Positions 11,650 through 25,590 of a stretch of DNA of 64,000 bases are shown here, piece after piece (within the stretch, counting starts at the first letter, position 1; the number at the start of each line of letters is the position of its first letter). Both the position numbers and the translations under genes were made by a program. Below the pieces are notes generated by a model that worked only from the letters and a program-made list of their open reading frames with translations, ran no database searches and was not told where the DNA came from. The stretch is from Microvelia longipes (Eukaryota; Arthropoda; Insecta; Hemiptera; Veliidae): assembly GCA_018340805.1 (NCBI GenBank), contig JACMZG010001911.1:53955571-54019570 (forward strand), in the 5' to 3' direction.

Positions 11650-12251
11650 GTCCATGGCCTGATTCATGGTGCCAACATCACGATCAAAAAACCCCAGTCG
11701 AACACACAACCTATAGAACATACACAACCAACACACTTAGTTATTAAGAATCGTACCTCTAATGCACTTGTAACTATGATTGTTTTGAACTCCTTTATAC
11801 AGGGAGCGTTGAAGTCAAGCCTTAGAATGGCATCATCATCAGGCATTGACAGGCCAGTGCCTCTCACGATGACAGTACGTTAACCAACAATATTTTACAA
11901 CTAATTTTTAACACCTTTTCTTTGATGCTTTATAACACGTATTTTACAAAGTAACACCAGTGATTTAAAATAAGTTTATTGTAGTTTTAAGGTATTTCAG
12001 TGTTTTATCTAGCTTTTAGCGAAACCAGCAATATAATATTAAAAATATTACTTATTTTTAACACGTTGCATACCATGTCAAACAAAAATCAAACCAGTTG
12101 GTTTTAAATCATTGTTTAGACCTTGCAACGAAACGTCATAGAACAGAGCAAGTTCTAAGGCAAAGGCAAGTGCATCGGCCCTCTTATTGAAATGCATTAA
12201 GGAAAAATGCAAATGTTTTATTGCATTTTTAATTGAAAGATGACTTCCTTA

Positions 12252-12285
<34 letters not shown>

Positions 12286-12710
12286 CTTTTATAATATGCT
12301 GATGTCTCTTGAACTATCACAAAAATGAATGTCACATATAAATTATAAACCCTAATTTAAGTATTGCTGGATATGACACTGGAATGCCAATTTTAGATTT
12401 TACTAATTACTTTAATAGCTATACTTAATAACGTCTAATTTATTTTTTTATTTTTAGCATAGCATGATTTTTAAAATTAACTAATGTATATTTAATGCTT
12501 AGATATAATTGCTTATATTATATTTTTGTTGCATTTTGTATATATAATGTTACGTCATGTATTAATTATGAGTTATAGTATGATTAATATTTATTAAGCT
12601 ATTATAAACGTGGGAGTCTATGCATATTTAGCTAAGCAGGTTTCTAAATTATATTTAGAATACCCCATTCATAATATGGTAACTTTACATTGAATAAATT
12701 CATTAATTCT
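11650..12710. other. noncoding with TA microsatellite
   Basis: A pure TA run lies at 12253-12283. Short overlapping open frames on both strands at 11647-11883 are not supported by any recognisable protein. Confidence 0.5.
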
Positions 12711-12803
12711 GTTTCTTTGATCTGCGAAGGACGATATATTTGGTTTCTGAGCCATTCCATCTCCTGAACCCAAATATATTGTCACTTTACGAATCAAAGA
12801 AAC
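12711..12803. repeat. imperfect hairpin, about 37-bp arms
   Basis: GTTTCTTTGATCTGCGAAG at 12711 pairs imperfectly with 12785-12803, and the stem continues inward to AAATATATTGTC. The loop spans about 12748-12765. Size would suit a small MITE relic. Confidence 0.6.
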
Positions 12804-15597
12804 CTTTAGTAGGTGTTCACTGCATAGATTAAAGAATCCTTTCAATACATGGTCCCATCATAGATTATACATTCATTTGAGTTAAGGTTTTAGGTTAAGG
12901 ATTTAGGTTAAGGTAAACTATTCAGTTTCTTTAAGATGAATGTCTGCTACCATAAAGATCGCACTGTTAAGTATGACATGCGGTCAACTTCAGTACCCTA
13001 ATAAATGTAAAATTTAAAAATTAAGTAGTTTACCTACGGAAACAAAACTTTAAAAACCAAATAAATTATTAGTAAATTTTACACTCTACTCTACACAAAA
13101 CCAAAAAGATTGAAATTTGTTTGTTTTGTGGAGAGACTTCATAGTTTTTATTATTTGTAATGGAGTCCATTCTCGCTCATTCTAATCATTCAAAAAGATT
13201 CGAGTTCATGATTACACTATTGATTAGAGAAGCAATTCATAAGATAAAATGGTCTAGAATAAAGATTATAGAATGTATCATATTAAATGTGAAGAATATT
13301 TAATTTAAGACGTAAGTACTGATGCCATTGCTGGCTCCTATTATCACATAGAATCGATTAGATCGGAGTTAGTCATTAAGTTCGGAATCATTTTCACTCG
13401 TCGCCCCTTTTTATATCATTAAATTCCCCCTGCCTCCTATATTAAACGTTGAGGAGGGTTAAAATCTAAGAGGATGTGTATAGTATGCGCACATGATCCT
13501 AATCTAAAAAAATCACTACTGTTTTCAATATTGTAGCAATTACTTCTCATTTAGGGTTTTCGATTGTAAGTTTAGCATAACCAACAGTTTCCTTACAAAT
13601 TTTAATTAAATACTTGTGACAAGCAAAGAAAAACAACCCAGAATGCGAGCGAAGCGAGTCAAAGAAAACTTTTCCTTATCTTCGAATAAAATAGTGTATT
13701 TTTGATTCAATGCTTTTGGTCATGCATGTTAAAGAAGGATCCCGGGAGTCCCTCATTTCTACGTCTCTATTTTTATTTAGTTTAGAGAATCGTTATTTAT
13801 TGCGTGACAATGAGCAAAAACAATATCATTCTATTAATTAAATGCCCTAGTTTTTTGTCGAGACTCGGACTTAAGGGTACAGTCTGTAGATGATATCCCT
13901 TTCAAATTTGTTGTTCATGGCATTTATTCTCAAATGTGAGTACTACAAAAACATATTTAAGACTGCACTGATATAATAAGGCATGATATGTTCTCGATGC
14001 GAGCACAGTGAGTAAATAGAATTAAAATAACTTTTTCTAAACAGGTGTGCTATTTTGTATAATGGTGCCATGTATGATCTACGTGCTAAATTTTGTTACC
14101 TGCCTCTTTTCATTTAAATTGAAAACTATATTTTCGTTTTTGCTCCTAGCTCCGACATCGCTCCTACACTTACTACACAAACAGAAGTGCATCTTTGGGT
14201 ATTTTGACTAATCAGACGCTTGTTTTTTTTTAAATAACAACTATATCCCATGCCCTCAGAGATGCGCATTATAGTTTAAATTTAGGGTTAAAGCAATACG
14301 CATAGATCAAATTATATGTACACAATTATAGTAACTTCCCTAGTTAACCTGGATAAATGTTTTGCAAGACACAGTTGAGGTCCTGTGACTGACTAATTTG
14401 TGGCCTGGCTGAAATTTCAGTATCCTTTAAATTTTATCCTTTATCTTTCGCGATACCTTTACCCTAATCAATATGATAGTTGGGTATCTTTACTGGCAAG
14501 CCTTTATCATTAACTATCAGTCTAACTTGCACACTATCTCTTCAATATTGAAAATAATTATGAAGATAAATAAACTCAAAAAATAGTTGAATAAATTTAT
14601 GAGTTTAGAAACACTCTTTATATATATTTTTCCTATAATCAAACCGCCATTGATACAACGAACGCATTAAAATACGGCCCACACAATTGCGCTTAAACGC
14701 TTTAAAAGCTCAAAAAGATTGATGCTGTTTAACTTAATATTTTTACATGCACGTGTGTTTTAATTGTTTAAACTGAAACACGATTTTTTTCGGTTGGAAC
14801 AAATTCCAGAATGTTTTTATACAGAATTATATCGCTTTAATTCATATAATACTTAGTTGACAAAGTATTATTTTTACTTATTTTTTTTGCTTTGTCTTTT
14901 TTACTTAATATGTGTTATTTAACTTATAGTCTGTATTTTTTGCTTAAAAACTAAATTGTCAGTTAAAGCAATAATTTTCTATATAACTATGGTATGGTGT
15001 TGTAAGAACAATGTCTGATAAACACGATTTTCCGAGATCCCGTAATTTGTGATCTCTCACCTTATAATTAAGCTAGGGGAAGCCTTTTTTAACTCGAATG
15101 GTTCTCAATTCAAGACCGAATAAATCAATGGTTTTCATGTGGGTTTTCCACTCCACGTGGAAAACCCTACCTAACTTATAATGACCATTTAAATAAATAG
15201 ATATTGCAAAATGACTATTGAACGCAAATTATGGGATGGATGACTTCTCTCTAAGGTTCTGTCGTTTAAAATGAACAAACAAATCATTGCCACGAATAGG
15301 GAACTTTTTATGCGAGTTCCCGTCTTAATACCGAAGAACTTTGAAATGGTATCACCTAAGGGACCATAAGCAAAATATTGAGATGCAGTACCTTAATCTT
15401 TTTCTCTTGATAAGTTTATTAGAGTTATTTTAAATTAAGTAAGTTATTTGATTTAATAAGCAATTAGGTTTTGAGGTGCTCATGATGTTTATTTGACGTT
15501 GTTTTGTGTTGTTGCATCAATTATTTACCATTTAGTTTCCTAAATTTACAAGTATTACATAGTTCTAATATATTATTGTGAATATTGTTTGGTTTAG
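12804..15597. other. noncoding region upstream of the tetraspanin coding start
   Basis: Any promoter and 5' untranslated exon should lie here or further upstream, but no core promoter could be picked out with confidence. A short 11-bp-stem hairpin (GGGTTTTCCAC ... GTGGAAAACCC) lies at about 15141-15168. Fragments such as GCGAGCGAAGCGAGTC (13646) resemble part of family A. The 3' end shows TTGGTTTAG just before 15598, a plausible splice acceptor. Confidence 0.45.
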
Positions 15598-16202
15598 GTG
15601 AGGCCAAGGTAGGATGGTTTTAGGGCCGGTATACCAGAGGCAAAGTCAGTGCCCGGTGAATCCGCTCCGGTCCTCCGTCCAACCACCGCCTATAACAACC
15701 ATGCGTTATTATCGTCTATGGATCTACACGTGTAACACGCTTCTATTAATGAGCGTCGTAGGTTTCTCGGTAGCAGCAGCGAGAGTTTTGGTATTCGATA
15801 TGAGACGACATCTCGTACCCGGACTTTCACTGACGCAACCTGGATTCTTATACGCTTACGCAGTGCTAGTATTCCAATCAGGCTTTCTTCAACTCGTCGG
15901 CTGTTTGGGTGCCCAACGATTGAATGAACGTCTCCTTAACGTCTACTGGTTCCTACTGCTCGCTCTCTTGGTCGGGGATCTCGTCCTAGGAGTGTTCTGG
16001 TTGTTCCGGTTTGACAGGATACTATCAGAACTGAAACCATTCCTTAAAATGAGCTTATCACGGAGGTACGGATACGACTCTCACTTCACATCTCTCTGGG
16101 ACTCTTTACAGTCCCAAAACAAGTGCTGCGGTATCCACGGATATCAAGATTATCGATTTATAAATTTTACCATTTTTGATGGAGGAGCTTACACTATAGG
16201 AG
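15598..16202 (+). CDS. tetraspanin, coding exon 1 (with short 5' UTR)
   Basis: First coding exon of a tetraspanin, a four-pass plasma-membrane scaffold protein that organises partner receptors and integrins. The exon probably begins at 15598 after TTTAG. An in-frame TGA at 15599 sits just before the ATG at 15614, which is therefore the first possible start. A second ATG at 15701 (MRYYRLWIY) gives the short cytoplasmic N-terminus usual for the family and may be the real start. Numbered from 15614, membrane segments are about 36-61, 77-99 and 107-131. The large extracellular loop then opens, with the family-defining CCG at residues 171-173 (NKCCGIHGY). The exon ends in phase 1 at G|GTACGT. GC content and codon use stand out from the surrounding AT-rich DNA. 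No orthologue name is assigned because EC2 is distinctive and I could not compare it. Confidence 0.9.
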
Positions 16203-17720
16203 GTACGTAAAGAATAACATATAGTATATATAGATTATATATAGCAAATATAGTATTTGCATAGTATAAATCATAAAACCTTTTAACTCTCAAGGTTCTC
16301 CCTTTGTTCAAGGGGAAGAGTAATGATAAAAGTTTAATAAAAAAACCGATTCCCCTTTAACTCTTTTCCGAAACTGACTTTTAATTTGGGAACTTAATAA
16401 TTCTTCCTTAACATCTTTTTTCGGGAATCTTTTTTCCCTGAAGTTTAAGCTGAAGAAGGATATCTCATAAAGCTTAACTTCTAACATAGTTTAAAGCAAC
16501 AATAAACTATAAAATACTGAAATAATTTAAGCTTCAGCTTTTTTTATTATTCTATGACCTCTCTGAGATCAATTAAGTTGAAGTTGTGGGGAATTTAATG
16601 ATGAATAAAATATGACAAAGTATCAGATAACAGGAGTTCATGCATAAATCACAACTCCTGATCCCGAGCTGAGTCGCTAGACAATTTCCTTCACCCTATC
16701 AAACCCTTTGTCTTAAACTTAACGACATCATTAAAGGTTTGACAAGGATTTGTGTTTAGATACTGAATAACACTGATTTAGTCATTAAAATTCTATATTA
16801 TCCTAATGATCATATTTAAACATTATTCATAAGTAGTGATAATAATATTTTTTAATAAATAATATACAATAATATAAATTATAAAAAAGATATTTTTTAT
16901 GACAAGAAATCCATCTTTGACCATTAAAAACGCAAAAGGTATACGCTAAAACAAAAAACGCTAATTCCTCGGTTTTTTCAGTTATTAATAATATTTTTTA
17001 TAGTGTACAGTAAATAACTAGTTTATAATATATGCAGATGCATCCACGTTGTCGAACGCATGTAGACAAGTATGTTTAAAACAGTTATAAGAGAAAATAA
17101 CATTGAATTTTGGGTATGCACCACACCAGCCTGAAATATGTCTTTAATAGCTTTATTCATATCATAGAATATTTATATATTATAGAATATTATATTTTAT
17201 CATAGAAGTACTCAGAGAGGTAAAATGAGCACCATTCCAAAAGATGATTTATATTGTTATTTTCATAATATGTATCAGAAATGACTACGGATTTCTTTTA
17301 GAAAATTATCTAAGTGATGCCAAATTTGATATTAAATATAGTTATAATTTGAACTTGTTTCCCGTATTAATGTGAATAATCATAAATAAACAATGAATAA
17401 TGTTTAAAAAATATTTTTCTAGAAAAGTAATGCTGTTTATAGGTCCATGTTTATGAGGAGTTAATATCTTCAGTTATTTATCTAAAGATAAATTTAAAAG
17501 TATTTCCCTGATCTTATTGTGACGTTAGTGATGGACCTTAAATCATTTAAACCAATGAAATATCAGAGATAACAACATCTCAGGGAACTATTTTCTATGA
17601 TATATTCTACTACACCTCTAGAAACTATTTTCTAGAATAATAACATCGTATGCGTAATATTTTAAGATAATTCTGCATGTGTAAAATTTAAGAATAAATT
17701 TGATCTTTCATTTATTACAG
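16203..17720 (+). other. tetraspanin intron 1
   Basis: Phase 1 intron of 1,518 bp with donor GTACGT and acceptor TTTATTACAG. Contents are AT-rich with no recognised element. Confidence 0.85.
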
Positions 17721-18036
17721 GTATTAGTTCTGAAAGCATAGTACTTCCTAAATCATGCTGCAAAGAAGACCGACCACCAATAACAGCGGCTGCATTAAAT
17801 CGTCACATGCAGCACACGTCTACAGGTCAAACAACAACCGTAACAACACCAACAGTGGCACAACAACAACCCATATCACCTTATCAGCCACCAAGATGTC
17901 CTCCAGATACCTCACCTCATGTACAATCATGTCTGCCACATTTACATGCATGGTTGACCCAAACAGCACATGTCCTTTTCGTTATAGGATACTGCGTTAT
18001 CGCATTTATTAAATTATCATTTCTCGGAATACTTAG
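17721..18036 (+). CDS. tetraspanin, coding exon 2 (rest of EC2 and TM4)
   Basis: Continues exon 1 in phase. It encodes residues about 197-302: the second double cysteine (PKSCCKED, C209-C210), then a Thr/Gln/Pro-rich stretch (about 229-254). Next come C256 in PRCPP, C267 in QSCLPHLHAWL, and the fourth membrane segment (about 279-301). Together with CC171-172 this makes six cysteines in a large loop of roughly 147 residues, consistent with a six-cysteine tetraspanin EC2. The low-complexity Thr/Gln stretch is unusual for such a loop and probably forms an exposed linker. Ends in phase 2 at CTTAG|GTAAGT. Confidence 0.88.
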
Positions 18037-19228
18037 GTAAGTTGAACTTATGACTATTTATTCATACATTACATACATTGGAGCAAAACCAAAATATGCT
18101 GTACTACAAGTCTTTTTGCAACTTAAATAGTTAAGTCTTTGTAGCTTTTCTCTTAAGGACAGATGATTTGTGTTTTTTGCCTTTAAAACAACCTACGTGT
18201 TAGATTTTCCTGTAAAACCTCTAAATGGCTGAAGACCATGAATCAGTCCGCCTCCGTTTTTACTACTAAAAAATACCCTGAGTGAGAAAAAATCCTAAAA
18301 TTGCCCCACGGAAAAAGGTAAATCCCCTGACTCTCATAATTGAGGCCCAGTTAGGTTATTAGCTTTATTAGCCCAAAAATGCATCAGCTTTGTTAAAAAA
18401 GGATTTCTTTCTCTAACCTGTGTTCAGTTTTAAACAATAATTTCCTTAGTGTGTCGTTAATGTTCAATAATAACCTTGGTAAATTGACTTTAAAATTGCA
18501 ATAAAGATTGTACTGTTGGTTTTATTATATCATAATAGACCATCCTAATTATTTACAAGACCAAAACATTTTTTATCAGAGTGCCATGAATACAGAATAA
18601 ACTGAACTGAAACATTCTCTTAATATTTGTTTACAAGATGTATTTTGTAACATAAGGAATATAAAAATCAATCATTTTAACTGACAGGTTAGTTTAGAGT
18701 AGCTCCAGCGGTTCCTTTAGTCTACTCTATTATATGAGTATAAACTTCATTCCATACTCCAGTATCTTTTAATAATGATATATTGGCATCTATATTTTCT
18801 CTGACCTATATAGTAACTTCTTGTATTTAGACTGTAATATTTTTAAGTCACATGAAGAGTGGAACGTTTCAGATGTGCTGTAATTATCTTGAACTACGAA
18901 AGTAAAGTTTAAATTAAGTAGAAATGAAAATTAGAAAAGAATATCCTTTTTATATTTTTGTAATCTACTAAAAACCGAATTGGTTACAATTTAGTCCATT
19001 TACTCTTTTCTAAGGAAGAAAAAAAATCTAAAAATCTCTTTTAAAAATTATGTAGCCGCATTAATTAAAAGTTTTGCCATAACTTACAAGATATGACCTA
19101 CCATTCAATATTTGTAAACTGTAAGATCATGAGTTCGGATCCTAACAAGGACAAATTCTTTTTATTTTAGGATGTCTAACATTAACAATATATTTGCTTA
19201 GTATTCTTAAATATATTTACTATGACAG
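18037..19228 (+). other. tetraspanin intron 2
   Basis: Phase 2 intron of 1,192 bp, GTAAGT to ACTATGACAG. An upstream TTTATTTTAG at 19161-19170 looks like an acceptor but would read into TAG after nine codons, so the later AG at 19227-19228 is preferred. A tRNA-like box-B phrase (GAGTTCGGATCC) lies near 19130. Nothing else recognised. Confidence 0.75.
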
Positions 19229-19377
19229 GTACGAGATAAAAGAAATGATACAGAAAATAAAACTGGTACAAGAAAGTACGGGGTCAACAGGTTCACAAAT
19301 AGTACGAACAGACGGCGCTGATAAGATAAGCGTCAAAAATAATGGTGCTATTATTGCTCAACAGCCAAATAGCATAG
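19229..19377 (+). CDS. tetraspanin, coding exon 3 (start of cytoplasmic tail)
   Basis: Completes the codon for R302 and reads YEIKEMIQKIKLVQ, the charged segment expected immediately after the fourth membrane span (FLGILRYEI is a typical tetraspanin junction). It continues into a polar tail and ends in phase 1 at ATAG|GTATGT. The splice choice at the 5' side is fixed by reading frame: the acceptor at 19228 preserves the family-like sequence while the one at 19170 gives a stop. Confidence 0.85.
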
Positions 19378-19739
19378 GTATGTTTCACATTTAATTTACT
19401 AAATGTTCCTTGAATATTTTTTTCTTTAACATGTTATGCGGAATGAAATTTTACACATTACCTTATTAAGTCAAAAAGGAGGGGATTTCCACATTTCATT
19501 TATACGTTAACATAGATTTTACGTTTACTAATTGCCAAATCTCATAGCAAGTAAGAAACGATAAACAACCGTCATAGAGAGGGCAAATTAATTCAAAAAA
19601 GGAAGGAGGATAATAAGGAGATTAAAGGAGGAGCTTAAAGGAGGAGCTTACGTTATTTTATCAACCAATCAGCTTATTTTTATTGTTTACTTGCCAAACT
19701 TACAGTGAATTTAATTGTTTCAAATTTTAAATCTCTAGC

Positions 19740-20070
<331 letters not shown>

Positions 20071-22497
20071 AATTAAGAGAATATAAATATCAAATTTATT
20101 GTTAATATTCATTAAAAGGATTGAAAATAAAAAACTAGGCTGCCAAGGATGACCGCAGATCAAACTTGGACTAGATTTAATAATTTCGTAAACATTGTAT
20201 TTTTCGTATAACATAGATGTGTCTATCTGCTGTAGCCGTTTGCATTCGAATTTCTAGCGTAATAAGTCAATATCTAGTGTAATAATTTTCAAAGTCTACA
20301 GTATAAATGAGGCAAAGTATAAATAATATATATAAATAATACAAGGCAATAAAATTGTAGCAGTTGACACTTTTGTTTTCTATTAACACAATGTAACAGC
20401 GTTTATCTATCAAAATTAAGTTTACAAAGAAGCAGTTAATCAGCAACAAAGCATCGTTCTTTATCAGATCGTTTCAAGCGGTCTAAGTATAACTAAACAT
20501 TAAATCCCCTAAACCCGACCATTAACTATTGCGTGGTTACAAATAATTACCACTAGTATAAACATCATCATTAGAGTTAAAGCAACATAGAGTTGCTTGA
20601 ATTTAGGTAACCTTGATGCTAAACCATTATTTCAACCTCATTTTCCTCCACTAGTAATTTACATAAATCAATCGTTTCTAATATCATAAATAATTCAAGA
20701 ATTTACATTTATGAATCAATTAGTTTGGTTAAAACTAAGGATATTCATTATTTCTTCTGTTGGTCTCCGCAATGTCTTTTTTGGTGTCTCATTAGTGGCC
20801 AATTTCTAATTTAATAAAGAATTTCACGAAAAAAATATATATATCTATTATTCTAAAACACTAAATTGAAGGTAGAACGCTATAACATTACATTACATTG
20901 AGTACTTACTTATTCTTATATTTATAACGTAGTAATATGACTTACTTATTCTTAAGTAATGTTTAGTAATATCGTAACTACACGGACACGGATAGCCTTA
21001 TATACGCTATGTTACTTTTATTTATATTAATCTATAAAACGAAAATAAAAATCTTTTTTTATTCTAGCAAAGAAAATTTAGTGTGCAAAATATTTAAATA
21101 TTTTGGCTACAAATATTTCCAATGCTAGAACTAGAAGTTTAAGTGAGAATTTTTATTTAATATAAAACTTACGCAATTTTAATCGACATAATGTAATTGG
21201 TCTTTTCTTTACGTTAAAATAAAAATGTAAGGTAAAACAATCGTAATGAAGAAAAAAATAAAGAAAAAAGTAAAAAGCAATTAGTCCAAAATACGTGATT
21301 CAATAACAAGAACATTTCAATACTTTTTAAATAAAAAAACATTTAAGAATCTATATCAAGCTCTGCTTGGTCTCAGAATTCTATTTCAAACTGCTGAAGT
21401 ACTCCGAACCAATCAAACCGCACTACTAAACCAATTCAAAAGAAAATATTAAATCGATAGAGTCAAAGATTTTTTATCTAATAGTAATCATTAGCATATC
21501 TGAAATAAAATGTATACTTCTAGGTCCTATTTGGCTTTCAAATCTTTGATACAGAAAAAGATTATATAAAAACCAAATACCATTTTTTCTAAGTACTCAG
21601 AAAAGAAAGTAAAAAAGAATATCAAAGTGGAAAAAGGAACGTTTCAAAGAGTAATAATAATAGAATAAAATTTTCAACTTAACCCGTGTCCTTAGTGTAA
21701 CTCACTTGTAATAGAACCTTTTTTCATTTAACATTACATTAACATTTTCTTCCTTCATTTTAAAATGAAAAGGGAAGGAAATTTAATGTATCTCCAGTAG
21801 TAGTGAATATTTAGATTTTATTGCACGCTTTTAAAGTCTGAAGCCTTTATCTAAATTCACAAGGCACATTTGTAAAGAGCGTTTAACACGCAGAAGTACA
21901 GTTTGGTGACCATTGAAGAAGACATACATACATGATTATAGCCAATTATGAACCATAGTCAATTACAAGACAATTATGGACCAAGGTAATTTAGATACGA
22001 AACGAAAAGTTTGAATAAAAAGTTTCCTTTCGCATCGAAATGTTCTGTATCCAAGCCTACGGTCATTTTGCAATAAAATAGAATGCAAAAGCTTAATAAG
22101 AGGAATCATGTTAAATGTAAAAACCATTCCAGCCCACTGGGAAAGGGCAGTAGGGCAAGGATATTAGAGCTTAAACTTTTCCAGATGTTCTTCTCTCTAA
22201 AACTCATTTTGGAGATAAGTTCAAGGTTAATGACTTTATTTAATGAATTCTTTCCTTATACTATCATCTTCAAGGACAGATTAAATCTTTACATTTTTAA
22301 GTTTATTTATAAAGTTAAAGGAAAAAGTTGAATTTACAAGAATTAAGTCAAAACTTTAAATATACAGGGTAAAACATTTCTAATGAACCAACATTTAATC
22401 CTAAAAGATAATGGAAAAACATGGTCTCAGATTTTTGAGAACAGTGTGTATGCTAACTCACACGGGTGTGTGAGTTCTAATTCACGATTTATCAGAT
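20071..22497. other. intronic, no recognised feature
   Basis: AT-rich. A weak echo of the family A tail (TCTACAGTATAAATGAGGCAAAG) is at about 20295. A small palindromic CACAC/GTGTG hairpin is at about 22454-22475. No exon or RNA gene seen. Confidence 0.45.
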
Positions 22498-22897
22498 AAC
22501 CATTACCTAGTTTGGGTAAATGTGTTGCCACTTTTGGGAACTTAGTTACAGAAAAGTTAAATTTGATTATACCATAATATTTACTATTTTGAAAACTCCA
22601 TTAAGGCCTATGAAATGAATAACTAATATCTCTACTGTAAATTTTTCAGTAAGCTATTGTTTGACATATATAATTTTTTAAACATACTTGTTTGTTTTAG
22701 TTTTGAAAAATAAATCAATAATAAATGTCAAGTATTAGCTTGGTGAAATACTTTCGGAATATGGTGATATTGGTATAAATTTTTTTAGGATTTAAATTAT
22801 TATTATTACCATATTTTGATAATATGGTATGCTCTAATTTAACTTATTAAAGTTACCAAAAGTGGTAACAAAATTACATTATTTAGGTAATATTTAA
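22498..22897. mobile_element. MITE-like element with about 80-bp inverted arms
   Basis: The left arm (about 22498-22583) includes GTTGCCACTTTTGGGAACTTA and GATTATACCATAATATT. These are found inverted at about 22812-22897 as AATATGGTATGCTCTAATTT and TTACCAAAAGTGGTAAC. The arms have diverged by several substitutions and indels, so the insertion is old. The interior of about 230 bp is noncoding. Confidence 0.6.
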
Positions 22898-23944
22898 CAT
22901 AAAAACAGTCGTAAATTTGAAATCGCAAATCAACACAGCCACCTCTAGAGTCCACCAGTGCAATCCTAAAAGCTCATCTCCTATTTATTTTTTCATCTAC
23001 TAATTAGGTTTGGTTAAACCGACAAATTTATAAAGAAAAATAACATCCTTTCAACTTCGACAGAAACATACAACTTAATAACTTATATAATAAAGAAGAA
23101 ATAAATTCAAATAAAGAACAATTAGAGAGAATTAAAAATCATTTAGACGATATGGTTTATAACTCTTTTTAGCTCCACCCAGTTTGGTATATGAAACCAA
23201 ACCATAAAATCAACATAAAAAATTAGGGGATTTTCATTCACATTCGACAGTTTAAAAGTGTATCGCAGAAAAAAAACATTTATTGTTGAACGCAAGTAAA
23301 AACGTCGATCCCTCTATAAAAATAGAAAGGTAAAGATTTATGTTATGCGAAACATGAGCGAGAGGTAGCTACATAGCCTCCAGCTTTCAACATAAGCAAT
23401 ATTTTTTCCTTCATGTTATAAAGAAAAATAACTCAATTTCCTTCACATAGGTCAACATTACGCTGAGCAATTTAGCATATTTGTTTGCCCTCAGGCCATT
23501 GAAATAAACTTAGTTTTTACGCAAATCAATTTTTACGAATCAACTAATATAAAATAAAATAAAAATAAACAATATGTGAAATTATATTGTTTTATTTTTT
23601 TCATAAAATAAAGCGACCTGGATGATCCATATTGTTATTAGAACATTAACAAATGCCTTTGACACCAGAAAGGCTCAAATCTACAGCCTAGGTTAATGTC
23701 AGTTGATATTAATAGTTATTGTAATTCGCTCGGTTAGGGTGACTTTGAATGGGTAAGTTCTATTTAAAAATGGTACCTAATGTTATAATTTTATATCGAT
23801 AATTAATTTTTCCGGCTCTTTATAGTTAAAAATAAAATCCGAAAACGTCATAAATCGAAACTTAAGCATTAGTAAAAAACTCAATCACCTTATTCAGCTT
23901 TACCTATAGAGATATTATAAAAAGAAAGGGCCTATCGCTTGAAT
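22898..23944. other. intronic, no recognised feature
   Basis: AT-rich noncoding DNA. No splice-flanked open frame or repeat recognised. Confidence 0.45.
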
Positions 23945-24462
23945 TTTGAAACATCGGTAAAGTAACCTAAACACCAATTATTCATATAAACAATAAACAT
24001 CGGTAAAGTGACTGAAACACCGATTATTCATATAAACAATGAACATCGGTAAAGTAACTGAAAACCGTTTATTAATATCAACAATAAACATCGGTAAAGT
24101 AATTGAAACAATGATTGTTAATATAAACAATAAACATCGGTAAAGTAATTGAAACAATGATTGTTAATATAAACAATAAACATCGGTAAAGTAACTGAAA
24201 CACTGATAGTTAATATCAACAATAAACATCAGTAAACTTACTGAAACACCGATTGTTACTATAAACAATAATCATCGGTAAAGTAACTGAAAACCGACTG
24301 TTAATATAAACAATAAACATCGGTAAAGTAACTGAACACTGATTATTAATATAAGTAATAATCATCACTAAAAGTAACCTGAACGCTGATTATTTAATCT
24401 AAACAATAAACATCGGTAAAATAACCTTAACACCGATCGTTAATACAAACAATACAAAATTA
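23945..24462 (+). repeat. 46-bp minisatellite array
   Basis: About eleven tandem units containing CATCGGTAAAGTAACTGAAA, then CACCGATTATTAATATAAAC. Units are mostly 45-47 bp with scattered substitutions. The two sides carry similar flanking sequence (ATAGAGATATT near 23908 and 24650), suggesting the array lies inside a larger repeat. Confidence 0.85.
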
Positions 24463-25343
24463 CAGTAATTTTGTTGTTTATTTTAAATTATAAACATTCT
24501 ATTAAATGTTTATAATTCACAACGCTAACAATTTGCAAAAAACAAACAGCAATTAAATTATTATAACCTTTTTTCTTATTTTTTAAAAATAAAAACACAC
24601 TCTAGAAGGGGGTTACAATGAGGTTACGCGGTGTCCTGAAATCCCCATAGAGATATTCTTACTATACAGAGAGGCTCTATTAGTTGAATTATTAAAACAT
24701 CAAAAAGTAACCTGAACACCTTCGTTTATTATTATAATCGAATAATTCATCTCGAATAATGAGCGAAAAGTCGATGATTGATTTATTATAACCTTTCACC
24801 CTACCATTTCACAATGGTAGGTTACAATGATGTTACAGAGCGAGCCCCAAAAAGATGTTTCAAGTCTCTCAATATATTGAGATGGAGTATGCCCCCTCTA
24901 GTAATATATCTCTATGGAAAACCCTGAAAAATGTTTAAGTCTCTTAATGTTTTGAGATAGGGAATGTTGCCTAGTAATATAACTCTTTAAATCCACCCAT
25001 AAAAAGGGAATTTATACTAAAATGCTAGCAGCCAAATTTCCTTTTAATAACTATTTATCAAAGTAGGTTAAGGAAATTTAAGTTTATTTTCAAATCGATT
25101 GACGTTGAGATATTAGCAAACTTTTCTTGTTATTTTAATTCTTTGTTATTAACAATACTAACAACTCTCTTAGTTTGATTGATTACATTAACGCCGCATC
25201 CAAGGTGTGGGGTGGTGGTAATTTGCTCTTTCAACTTGAACTATATTTCTATATAACTATGTTCTATATTTGGAGTAAGATTATGATAGATTGTCTGCCA
25301 TCTTCATTGAATGTATGTTGTTGCAACGTACATTCGAACCTAA

Positions 25344-25436
25344 GCGTTATCGAGGTCATTAAATTTTGTATTGACAAAAAAATATTTACTTATTTTTTGT
25401 CTTTACAGAGGTCAAGGGTTCGCATCCCTCGTCACA
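25344..25436 (+). repeat. tRNA-derived SINE-like fragment
   Basis: GTTATCGAGGTCATTAAATT resembles the box-A region of the copies at 1905 and 44880. GAGGTCAAGGGTTCGCATCC supplies a good box B. The T-rich middle does not form an anticodon arm, so it is not a functional tRNA. Confidence 0.5.
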
Positions 25437-25502
25437 ATCTTAGTTTATATATTTTATTATAAAATAAGCTATTGTCAACTTTAATATAATAATGTATAAA
25501 CG

Positions 25503-25503
<1 letters not shown>

Positions 25504-25568
<65 letters not shown>

Positions 25569-25590
25569 ATATATATATATTATATACATA
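25504..25590. repeat. TA microsatellite
   Basis: About 60 bp of uninterrupted TA followed by an imperfect TA-rich tail. Open frames over it are artefacts. Confidence 0.95.

Noticed and set aside
12882..12914. TTAGGTTAAGG phrases resembling the insect telomere repeat TTAGG
   Set aside because: Only a few irregular copies; no array.
17755..18012. A second open frame in tetraspanin exon 2
   Set aside because: It is out of frame with the tetraspanin reading, which carries the conserved cysteines and membrane segment.
19161..19228. Earlier splice acceptor at 19170 for tetraspanin exon 3 and an open frame starting at 19194
   Set aside because: The acceptor at 19170 reads into a stop within ten codons in the required frame, and the ATG-like start upstream ignores the splice. 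The acceptor at 19228 keeps the conserved LRYEI junction.
23945..24462. CRISPR-like regular array
   Set aside because: Units are head-to-tail without unique spacers, and the genome is eukaryotic; a minisatellite explains it.
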